From Gammaproteobacteria bacterium (GTDB taxonomy: Bacteria > Pseudomonadota > Gammaproteobacteria > Steroidobacterales > Steroidobacteraceae), in NCBI GenBank assembly GCA_030831085.1, contig JAURLT010000152.1, positions 1 through 56,935 of the forward strand: DNA of 56,935 bases. Reading direction: 5' to 3'. Both the position numbers and the translations under genes were made by a program. Positions 50,566 through 56,935 of the stretch are shown piece by piece. The notes under the pieces are model-generated. The model was not told where the DNA came from. It searched no databases and saw only the letters and a list, made by a program, of their open reading frames with translations. Within the stretch, counting starts at the first letter, position 1; each line of letters starts with the position of its first letter.

Positions 50566-51579
50566 TCAGGCAGCGGCTGCCACATGGCGCCGATATTGCT
50601 GGGGCGCCATGCCTGCCCAGCGTGCAAAGGCGCGAGAGAAAGTGGAGTGTTCGGAGTAGCCCAGTCGCAGGGCCATGTCCGATAAGGACAGGCAGCGGCG
50701 GGTCCGGAACTCCAGGGTGGCAAAACGCATGCGGCAGTCGTCCAGCACCTCCTGGAAGTTGAGTCCTTCCTCGGCAAGCTTGCGACGCAGTGTGCGACTG
50801 GATACCCCTAGTTCCCTGGCGATGTGTTCCTGGCTGACCCGCCCCTCGCTCATTTCCCGATAGATCATCTGCCTCGCCCGATCGCTGATCGGCAACTGCT
50901 GGTTGCGGCGGGACAAGCGCCTCGCGAGATTTTTCAGTACGTCGGCATCCGGGCTGGGTGCGAGGTTCAGGGGCGCGTCGAGCAACGAGGCGGGAAAGCT
51001 CAGCCAGTTGGTCGTCGCTCCATATTCCACCGGGGCCCTGCTTACCGCTTCCATGTCCGCAGCAGCCAGGTCCTGTTCGACTTCCAGGCCGATTTGTACG
51101 TGCTTCCATGCCCCCGGCGCGGCGCTGCGCAGCAGCGTGGACAGGACGCCGAGGGTGTAGATGGCTTCACCATGACGGGGCCAGATGGCCGGGTCGAGGA
51201 TGCGATAGCTGAGGGTCGCTCGAGCCTCGCCGATATCGAGCTTCAGCAGCGAACAATCCTGTAGCAGGGGAAAATAACGGCACATCCAGTGCAGCGCGGC
51301 CCCCAGCGATCGGGAACCCGAGGCAATGCCCCCGAGTTCCGCATCCAAGGGCAGAGAGCTGGAGGTGCCCACCAGCCACGCCGTAGCCGGGCAGTGGGTG
51401 GCTTTAGCGATGTCCTCTACCAGCGCTACATAGTCGTCGAGCGGTAGCGACGCCTCTTCGACGGGCAGAAAGGCCGACATCCGGGCCTGCAGCCGCGCAC
51501 GCACGTCCAGGTCGGCCATATCGTCGATGACCCTTTGCCAGTCCTTCAACCGCGAAGTGCCCGTTCGTGCCTTACGCAT
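50566..51579 (-). CDS. AraC-family regulator (arabinose-binding-like N-terminus)
   Basis: 337 residues; ATG at 51579 with an AGGGGT ribosome site. Residues 1-190 form the sensor domain; residues 240-335 hold two helix-turn-helix motifs, with S-Q-E-H-I-A-R-E-L-G-V-S-S-R-T-L-R-R-K-L and L-S-D-M-A-L-R-L-G-Y-S-E-H-S-T-F-S-R-A-F-A-R-W. This type is common next to catabolic operons for lipids, aromatics and sterols. It converges with the dioxygenase gene and diverges from a second AraC gene across a 116-base spacer. Confidence 0.93.
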   Translation of the reverse strand: MRKARTGTSRLKDWQRVIDDMADLDVRARLQARMSAFLPVEEASLPLDDYVALVEDIAKATHCPATAWLVGTSSSLPLDAELGGIASGSRSLGAALHWMCRYFPLLQDCSLLKLDIGEARATLSYRILDPAIWPRHGEAIYTLGVLSTLLRSAAPGAWKHVQIGLEVEQDLAAADMEAVSRAPVEYGATTNWLSFPASLLDAPLNLAPSPDADVLKNLARRLSRRNQQLPISDRARQMIYREMSEGRVSQEHIARELGVSSRTLRRKLAEEGLNFQEVLDDCRMRFATLEFRTRRCLSLSDMALRLGYSEHSTFSRAFARWAGMAPQQYRRHVAAAA

Positions 51580-51695
51580 GTTGTACCCCTGAGTGACTGA
51601 TCTGTTTTTTTGAGGTTAAGAAAGCCGCTGTCAGTGAGAATTGTCTAAAAGACTCAAAAATTTGTTTTATTAGGTCAGTCTGTTAGCCTCTTGTC
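51580..51695. promoter_or_regulatory. Divergent promoter region between two AraC regulators
   Basis: AT-rich compared with its surroundings. A short palindrome TTGTCT-aaa-AGACTCAA lies at 51641-51657, and GACTGA (51595-51600) is repeated inverted as TCAGTC (51674-51679). For the plus gene, TTGTCT (51641-51646) and TTTTAT (51665-51670) are possible -35/-10 boxes. The symmetry fits regulator binding sites. Confidence 0.45.
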
Positions 51696-52760
51696 ATGCC
51701 TGCCTCATCAAGGCCCATGGCCGAGCCGCTGATTTGGGCGTCCGTCCTGCGAGGGCTGCAGTTGCCGCTGGCCGAGCACAACCTGGATTTCGCCGCCCTG
51801 TTGCAGGAGGTTGGCGTGGAGCCAGAGGACCTGGGTCGACTGCAGGGCAAGGTTCCGCTGAAAAGCTATCTCAGGCTCATGGAGCGTGCGGCTGAGCAGG
51901 CCGGCGATCCACTGATTGGCGCCCGGATGGGTCGCTCCTGTGGCTCGGAAACGCTGGGTGCGGTGGGCTTCCTGTTCCTGTCCTCGCGCACCCTGGGTGA
52001 GGCCCTGTCGGACTTTTGCGCCTACCTAAACCTGCTGCAGGACACCACGGATTTCCGCTTCACCCAGGATCGCGAACACATCGCATTTCACTACCAGATC
52101 TATGGAGTGCCCGACCTTGATTGCAGGCAGGACGTGGAGTTCAGCCTGGCGCTGACCTCGCGCCTGATTCGCATGTATGCGGGTGGCAACGTCGAGCTTG
52201 CCAGCATTTCCTTCCGTCATTCACCGAGCGCGCCACTGGTGGAATACGAGCGCCTGCTGAGGAGCGAGGTACGCTTCGAGCAGGAGTCCAATACGGTCCG
52301 GCTGGCCGCCAGGACGTCGCGGATTTCCAGCCACAACGTCGACTCGACGCTCGCCAGCATCCTCAAGGACTTCCTCGACAGGGAACTCGAGCAGCTGGGC
52401 CGCATCCGCTCGCTGCAGGATCAGGTCAGGCAGGCCTTGTTTGGCAACCAGGTGGCGGCGCCAGTCACGGCGCGCAGGATGGCCAGATACCTGGGCATTT
52501 CCCAGGCCAGCCTGTATCGCAAGCTGAAGGCGGAGGGGAGAACCTTCGGCGAACTGCTGGACGAAACCCACTACGAACTGGCCCGCCATTATCTTGATGA
52601 GTCCGTGCTCCCCATCACCCAGATCGCCCATATCGTCGGCTTTGCGGAATCCGCCAGTTTCACCCGGGCCTTCACCCGCTGGTCGGGTGGCCAGACGCCT
52701 TCGGCCTACCGCAGGCGCGCCAGGGGCGTGACAAACGCCTCGCAAAAACGGAGTAAGTAG
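51696..52760 (+). CDS. AraC-family regulator (arabinose-binding-like N-terminus)
   Basis: 354 residues from the ATG at 51696 (51717 is an alternative). The sensor part (1-200) contains G-S-E-T-L-G-A-V-G-F and L-L-Q-D-T-T-D-F. The DNA-binding end (about 245-345) has A-R-Y-L-G-I-S-Q-A-S-L-Y-R-K-L and I-A-H-I-V-G-F-A-E-S-A-S-F-T-R-A-F-T-R-W-S-G. It shares architecture but not high identity with the divergent AraC neighbour, so the two probably answer different effectors. Target operons likely include the P450 and dioxygenase genes to its left. Confidence 0.93.
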   Translation: MPASSRPMAEPLIWASVLRGLQLPLAEHNLDFAALLQEVGVEPEDLGRLQGKVPLKSYLRLMERAAEQAGDPLIGARMGRSCGSETLGAVGFLFLSSRTLGEALSDFCAYLNLLQDTTDFRFTQDREHIAFHYQIYGVPDLDCRQDVEFSLALTSRLIRMYAGGNVELASISFRHSPSAPLVEYERLLRSEVRFEQESNTVRLAARTSRISSHNVDSTLASILKDFLDRELEQLGRIRSLQDQVRQALFGNQVAAPVTARRMARYLGISQASLYRKLKAEGRTFGELLDETHYELARHYLDESVLPITQIAHIVGFAESASFTRAFTRWSGGQTPSAYRRRARGVTNASQKRSK

Positions 52761-52809
52761 AAGGCAATTGGCTGCTGCATACGGTCGCGGCTTTTTGGTG
52801 TGCGCTTTC

Positions 52810-52839
52810 TTGACTCCGCCCAAGCGTCACCGGTCTAAT
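52810..52839 (+). promoter_or_regulatory. tRNA-Phe promoter
   Basis: TTGACT at 52810-52815 and TCTAAT at 52834-52839, separated by 18 bases, followed by a GC-rich discriminator (GCGGCCCG) as seen in stringently controlled stable-RNA promoters. Confidence 0.65.
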
Positions 52840-52854
52840 AGCGGCCCGTTCTGA

Positions 52855-52930
<76 letters not shown>

Positions 52931-53033
52931 TTTTGACGTTATTTTTCAATAGATTGAGTGTGCAGTGATCCACTGCCGGGGCCAGCGGTTGGCTCGGCGC
53001 TCCCGTTCCGCCAGCAAAGACAGGGCCGGCTCA

Positions 53034-54134
53034 TTACTTGGCTTCACTCTGCTGCAGTAACTCGACGATCGTGGCGTCCACCCCGGCCCTCTCCGCCAGC
53101 ATCAGCGCAGTCTTGCCATTGGCATCCCTCGCGCGGACGTCGGCACCCGCCTCCAGAAGGGCCTTGGTGATATCAAGGTGACCTTTCGAGGCCGCTGCCA
53201 TCAAGGCCGTCAGGTCGAACACGTTACTCGCGTTGACGTCGGCGCCGGCTTCAATCAGGGCGAGCGCGGCAGCGGTGCGGCCGTCTGTTGACGCCCACAG
53301 CAAGGCGGTCATGGCCCCTTCGTCCCTGGCATTGATGTCGGCACCCGCATTCATCAGCGCCTGCACGGCCGTGAAGTGATCCTTCTCCACCGCCACCATC
53401 AAGGCTGTCTTGCCATCCCCGTCCCTGGCATTGACGTCGGCGCCTGCCTCCAGCAGGGCCTGGATGGCGGCGGTATCGCCCTGTCCGACCGCCTCCAGCA
53501 GTTCCTTCCATCGACTGTTCCGGGCTCCAGCGCTCCTGAGCAGGCCCACGACCTGGGCATGGCCTGCCTGCTCGGCCCACTGCAGGGCGGTCAATCCGCC
53601 GCGGTCCCTGGCATTCAGGTCTGCGCCGGCTCCAATCAGGGCCCGCACGGCTGCCTCGTGACCTCCCGAGGCCGCCGCCATCAGGGCGGTCGTGCCATCG
53701 CGCACTCGCGCGTCAACGTCCGCCCCCGCAACCAGCAAGGCCTCCACGGCGGCGGCGTGTCCCTTCATCGACGCAAAGTGCAGGGCCGTAATGCCCGCCC
53801 TGGCCTTTGCGTTGACGTCGGCCCCGCCCTCGAGCAGGGCCTTGAGGGCCTCGACATGGCCCTGCCTCGCCGTCCAGATCAAGGCGGTTGCGCCGCCCGG
53901 GTTGTTGCTTGCCCTGTCCAAAGCATTGACATCGGCGCCCGTGGCCAGCACCGCCTTGATCGCCGCTGTGTCGCCCATTTGGGCCGCCGCGGTGAGACGG
54001 TGACCCAGGACGGCGTCATCCTCCCTGGACTGGTCGCGTACCTCAGCAGCCGGCCTAACCGAGGGGCCTTGTGCGCTGGCCAGGAACGGGATGAGCATCC
54101 CGACGAACAGATATGCAAATTGTCGACACAACAC
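53034..54134 (-). CDS. Exported ankyrin-repeat protein
   Basis: 366 residues from a GTG at 54132-54134, chosen because a GGAGAGGGT ribosome site precedes it and a signal peptide follows directly (F-A-Y-L-F-V-G-M-L-I-P-F-L-A-S-A). An ATG 39 bases upstream would place charged residues before the signal. About nine ankyrin units of 33 residues follow (G-x-T-A-L-x-x-A-x-x-x-G-H, A-L-L-x-A-G-A-D-V-N-A-R), with a break near the middle where S-R-W-K-E-L-L-E interrupts the pattern. The protein is predicted to be periplasmic and to bind a protein partner, which is unknown. It is convergent with tRNA-Phe. Confidence 0.88.
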   Translation of the reverse strand: MLCRQFAYLFVGMLIPFLASAQGPSVRPAAEVRDQSREDDAVLGHRLTAAAQMGDTAAIKAVLATGADVNALDRASNNPGGATALIWTARQGHVEALKALLEGGADVNAKARAGITALHFASMKGHAAAVEALLVAGADVDARVRDGTTALMAAASGGHEAAVRALIGAGADLNARDRGGLTALQWAEQAGHAQVVGLLRSAGARNSRWKELLEAVGQGDTAAIQALLEAGADVNARDGDGKTALMVAVEKDHFTAVQALMNAGADINARDEGAMTALLWASTDGRTAAALALIEAGADVNASNVFDLTALMAAASKGHLDITKALLEAGADVRARDANGKTALMLAERAGVDATIVELLQQSEAK

Positions 54135-54239
54135 AGCTACCCTCTCCTCCGGACTGCAAAGTTCAAGGGACACAAGCCGTAGACGCCGCAGACCGAACGC
54201 TGACTTCCAGATGAACTGCGCCTAGTGTGCTAGCGTTGC

Positions 54240-54285
54240 CAGGCACCGTTTTGCCTGAACGAGGAGCAGACCGGAGAATCCTCGT
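54240..54285 (+). promoter_or_regulatory. Two consecutive hairpins in the leader between divergent genes
   Basis: CAGGCA (54240-54245) pairs with TGCCTG (54252-54257), and ACGAGGA (54259-54265) pairs with TCCTCGT (54279-54285). They lie 41-86 bases before the ATG of the unknown exported protein. They could act as a terminator for read-through or a structured leader. Confidence 0.35.
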
Positions 54286-54325
54286 CTTCAGGTTGGTTTA
54301 AGACAATACTGCAAAGAGACACGCC

Positions 54326-55282
54326 ATGCACCACCGCCCGATTCTCATCTTTATTGCTCTCCTGTCTGCTGCATCGGGGCAGGCCGGCGAGATCTTCGAC
54401 GCCAAAGGCAACCGGATCTTCTACACCGAGGAGACCGGCGCGACCCGGCAGGTGGAGATGCGGGACGGCCGTACTGGCACCTATCACGAAATACGACTGG
54501 TCCACGAACCCTCGGGGCGAACCTTCGAGTGGGATGCGAGATGGGACCAGGTGACCAGCGGGGGTGAGTTGGTCATGGACTATGTATTCAATGATCGCCA
54601 ATGGAACTGGGTCGAGGGCACGGGCGTCGTGCCCTGCAAGGACCAGGGTGGGATCATGAAAAACTGCACCAACGCCTCGGACAACAAGCGACGCTCCTAC
54701 GAGAAGGAGGATAATGTCTTCACCGCCTCGGACCAGGGCGAGTACCCGATCCTGACCTACAAGGAAGGGGTGTATTCGAATGAATTTGGCGAGCCCGTTT
54801 TTTCGCTCAAGGCCGGGCTGCCGACATGGTGCGCGATCATCATGCTTCATTACCATTACGAGGAAAACTACCATCCGGGCGTGATCAAGCAGATCGAGGC
54901 ACGGCGGGCAGCCAACGCGGCGCTTGCCCTGGAATCCAACGGCATCGCTACAGACATGGTGAACCTGGCCCACCAGTATGAAACGCTGCAGTCAGGCATC
55001 TTCGGGCCCAATTACCAGGTGCGTTACTACACCCGGATTGATGACACCAACTCGATCCTGAGTGAAGAGCAGGTCCTCAAGATCAAGGACAAGTGGCTGG
55101 TCCTCAACGAGCAGACATGGCGGCGCAGCGGCCCGCCGCACGATCTGCCGCAAGGGGGGTTCCTGCTATCCAGGAAGGAGATCAAGCAATATGGAATCCC
55201 CACGGAAAAGAACCACATGGTGATCCTGATAAGGATCAGGCCGGAATTTCGCGAGGCGTTTCTTCAGTCGGTCTTCAATTAG
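54326..55282 (+). CDS. Exported protein of unknown function
   Basis: 318 residues; signal peptide 1-20 (I-F-I-A-L-L-S-A-A-S-G-Q-A). I recognise no family. The mature part is mostly beta-rich and polar up to about 160 (Y-T-E-E-T-G-A-T-R-Q, R-T-F-E-W-D-A-R-W-D), with two cysteines about 12 residues apart (V-P-C-K-D and K-N-C-T-N) that could form a disulfide and one more in P-T-W-C-A-I. The second half is more helical (V-I-K-Q-I-E-A-R-R-A-A-N-A-A-L). No catalytic motif stands out. It is followed by an SDR gene 19 bases downstream on the same strand, which may be cotranscribed. Confidence 0.75.
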   Translation: MHHRPILIFIALLSAASGQAGEIFDAKGNRIFYTEETGATRQVEMRDGRTGTYHEIRLVHEPSGRTFEWDARWDQVTSGGELVMDYVFNDRQWNWVEGTGVVPCKDQGGIMKNCTNASDNKRRSYEKEDNVFTASDQGEYPILTYKEGVYSNEFGEPVFSLKAGLPTWCAIIMLHYHYEENYHPGVIKQIEARRAANAALALESNGIATDMVNLAHQYETLQSGIFGPNYQVRYYTRIDDTNSILSEEQVLKIKDKWLVLNEQTWRRSGPPHDLPQGGFLLSRKEIKQYGIPTEKNHMVILIRIRPEFREAFLQSVFN

Positions 55283-55301
55283 CCCAAGCTGGGGAGGTTA
55301 A

Positions 55302-56075
55302 ATGCCGGACAACCGCATCGATTTTTCTGGCCAGACCGTCCTCGTGACGGGCGCATCCCGTGGCATCGGTCGGGCTATCGCCGGGCTATTTGCCGACCAT
55401 GGTGCTGGTGTCATCGTCCACTACGCCAATGACCTCGCCGCCGCTGAAGAGACGCTGGCCTCGCTGACGCCCGGAGCCCATCACCTCGTGCAGGCCGACC
55501 TGCAGGATCCAGTGGCCATCAATGCAATGGTGGAACAGGCCGTGGAGAAGGCCGGTCGAATCCACGTGCTGGTCAACAACGCTGGTGTTTTCGAGGATCA
55601 CCCCCCGCTCGAGGTCGATTACACGCAGTGGCAGGCCCACTGGCACCGAACGCTTGCCATCAACCTGCTCGGGCCGGCCAACCTGTGTCATTGCCTGGCT
55701 GGTCATATGCGCGATCACGGCGGCGGGCGCATCGTGAATGTCTCGTCGCGCGGCGCCTTCCGGGGCGAGCCCGACGCGCCGGCTTACGGGGCCAGCAAGG
55801 CGGCGCTTAACGCGATGGGGCAATCATTGGCCAAGGCTCTGGGGCCCGCGGGTATCCGGGTCTTTACGGTGGCGCCTGGCTTCGTGGAGACGGATATGGC
55901 GGCCGAGATCCTGGCGGGTCCGCGTGGGGATTTCATCCGCCACGAGAGTCCGCTAGGGCGGGTGGCGAGGCCAGATGAAGTGGCCTGGACGGTATTGTTC
56001 CTGGCCGCTCCGGGCTCCGAGTTCCTGACTGGCTGCATCGTTGACGTGAACGGGGCTTCTTACCTCCGCAGCTGA
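55302..56075 (+). CDS. Short-chain dehydrogenase/reductase
   Basis: 257 residues: T-G-A-S-R-G-I-G near residue 15, N-N-A-G-V near 91, the catalytic Ser in N-V-S-S-R and Y-G-A-S-K, ending L-T-G-C-I-V-D-V-N-G. A GGGAGG-like ribosome site precedes the ATG. It follows the unknown exported protein by 19 bases. Cofactor and substrate are not predictable. Converges with the methyltransferase gene at the right end. Confidence 0.92.
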   Translation: MPDNRIDFSGQTVLVTGASRGIGRAIAGLFADHGAGVIVHYANDLAAAEETLASLTPGAHHLVQADLQDPVAINAMVEQAVEKAGRIHVLVNNAGVFEDHPPLEVDYTQWQAHWHRTLAINLLGPANLCHCLAGHMRDHGGGRIVNVSSRGAFRGEPDAPAYGASKAALNAMGQSLAKALGPAGIRVFTVAPGFVETDMAAEILAGPRGDFIRHESPLGRVARPDEVAWTVLFLAAPGSEFLTGCIVDVNGASYLRS

Positions 56076-56094
56076 GTCACGTCCTGGCTCGAGT

Positions 56095-56844
56095 TTATTC
56101 CCGTACGCACTCCAGCATCACTGCCGGCGGTGCGCGCATGAACTCCGCCCAGTGCTCGTGATCATCAACACCGTCCTCTGCAGGTGCAAGCTCCAGGCCA
56201 TGCACCCTGAAATCCCTAAATCCTGCCTCGCGGCACGCCGACTCGTAGGCTGAAATCGGCAGGTAGTAGTTCTCGATGTCCAGCACCGTATCATCCATGT
56301 GGATCCGCCAGGTGATGGGGGCGCCCTCATAGACCTGATCCTCTACCAGTACCTCGAAACCGTAGGGTCTGAAGTCGCCACGAGGCTGAAACAGGTACAG
56401 GTCGGGGTTGGTGGTAAAGGTGACAAACCGTCCGCCCGGCCGCAGCCAGGAAGCGATGCCGCGGCACATCCTGGCCAGTTCCTCCCGTTCGCGTGCATAG
56501 ACCAGCAGCCATGCAGACACCGCGAGGTCAAACGCCCTGTCCACCGCCAGCTCGCGGGCGTCATGAACGACATACTCTATACCAGCGGGGTCGTCTGCCT
56601 CCTGGGCTCGAGCCAGCTCGACCATGCGTTCAGAGACATCAAATCCCATGACGGTACTTGCGCCTCCCAGCTTGAGCCGGCGAGTGAAATGCCCCTCACC
56701 ACAGGCCATGTCGACCACGGACTTTCCGGCAAGGTCGCCAATGCACCTGAGGAATGAATAGGCCTCCACGCGATGGCGCCACGGCTGCTGCTTGGCCTGC
56801 TGGTATTGCCTGGCAACGCCGTGCTTGTTGTAGTCGGTGGTCAT
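56095..56844 (-). CDS. Class I SAM-dependent methyltransferase
   Basis: 249 residues from the ATG at 56844, which has GAGGT nine bases upstream; an in-frame start 75 bases earlier would span a palindrome and lacks a ribosome site. Motif I is V-V-D-M-A-C-G-E-G-H-F near residue 44, followed by M-G-F-D-V-S and L-R-P-G-G-R-F-V-T-F. It resembles small-molecule methyltransferases of the UbiE/ToxA type. The substrate is unknown. A perfect 6-bp-arm palindrome sits in its leader. Confidence 0.9.
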   Translation of the reverse strand: MTTDYNKHGVARQYQQAKQQPWRHRVEAYSFLRCIGDLAGKSVVDMACGEGHFTRRLKLGGASTVMGFDVSERMVELARAQEADDPAGIEYVVHDARELAVDRAFDLAVSAWLLVYAREREELARMCRGIASWLRPGGRFVTFTTNPDLYLFQPRGDFRPYGFEVLVEDQVYEGAPITWRIHMDDTVLDIENYYLPISAYESACREAGFRDFRVHGLELAPAEDGVDDHEHWAEFMRAPPAVMLECVRE

Positions 56845-56860
56845 CAGTCTTTTACCTCGT

Positions 56861-56874
56861 GTTAAGACCTTAAC
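56861..56874. promoter_or_regulatory. Palindrome upstream of the methyltransferase gene
   Basis: GTTAAG-AC-CTTAAC, perfect six-base arms with a two-base centre, 17 bases upstream of the start codon. Between the likely promoter and the ribosome site, it is a candidate operator for an unknown regulator. Confidence 0.45.
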
Positions 56875-56935
56875 AGCGGTACTCCAACCAGTAGTATGCT
56901 CGTGCGCCGGGTTGGGCAATAAAATAAATCTCGAC

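Noticed and set aside
53034-54134. Secreted effector of a contractile injection system
   Set aside because: Ankyrin repeats alone do not support this; there are no tss or other secretion genes, and a Sec signal peptide is present.

Overview
The window is GC-rich, densely packed bacterial chromosome with no stretch over 300 bases lacking a gene. YggX-type Fe(II)-trafficking protein next to MutY, TonB-dependent receptors, MAPEG proteins, AraC pairs and many short-chain dehydrogenases point to a gammaproteobacterium, probably a heterotrophic aquatic or soil lineage; I cannot name the genus. No phage genes, IS elements, rRNA or CRISPR array were seen. One tRNA (Phe, GAA) is present.

Layout. 1-8.2 kb: the 5' part of a Rieske oxygenase, a NamZ-type muramidase (DUF1343), an unusual exported fusion of a kynurenine-formamidase-like cyclase with oligopeptidase B, an SGNH hydrolase, a MAPEG protein, an exported VOC protein and a secreted repeat-type protein ending at a strong hairpin. 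8.2-10.9 kb: cell-envelope stress-type modules (PadR + PspC-domain protein; SdpR + SdpI; a DUF4097-like exported protein), each with visible promoter or operator candidates. 10.9-16 kb: HpsN-like dehydrogenase, SDR, MAPEG, XdhC and a Tat-exported amidase. 16-21.3 kb: a tight plus-strand run of folE, a LOG-family protein, an OLD/YbjD-like ATPase-TOPRIM protein and a beta-CASP nuclease. 21.3-25.3 kb: minus-strand ABC exporter, serine hydrolase and a KAS III enzyme. 25.4-29.6 kb: a tiny exported peptide, a response regulator / histidine kinase / response regulator operon, mutY and yggX.

29.6-36 kb holds the most striking locus: a 1246-residue lipoprotein-permease carrying three complete amino-acid-type substrate-binding domains plus an extra split one, coupled to a GlnQ-like ATPase with a C-terminal extension, downstream of two overlapping SDR genes. 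36-41.2 kb: a glutamine amidotransferase, an MFS transporter with an arylsulfatase, and a divergent TPR-sulfotransferase. 41.2-52.8 kb reads as a catabolic island: TonB receptor, FAH-family enzyme, acetoacetate-decarboxylase-like enzyme, an operon of P450 / glutamine-synthetase-like ligase / aldehyde dehydrogenase, a divergent HpaD-like extradiol dioxygenase, and two divergent AraC regulators. The gene set suggests uptake of an aromatic compound, possibly an amine activated by gamma-glutamylation, then oxidation and meta-cleavage. 52.8-56.9 kb: tRNA-Phe, an exported ankyrin protein, an unknown exported protein, an SDR and a methyltransferase behind a palindrome.

All functional statements come from motif recognition by eye; no database search was run.
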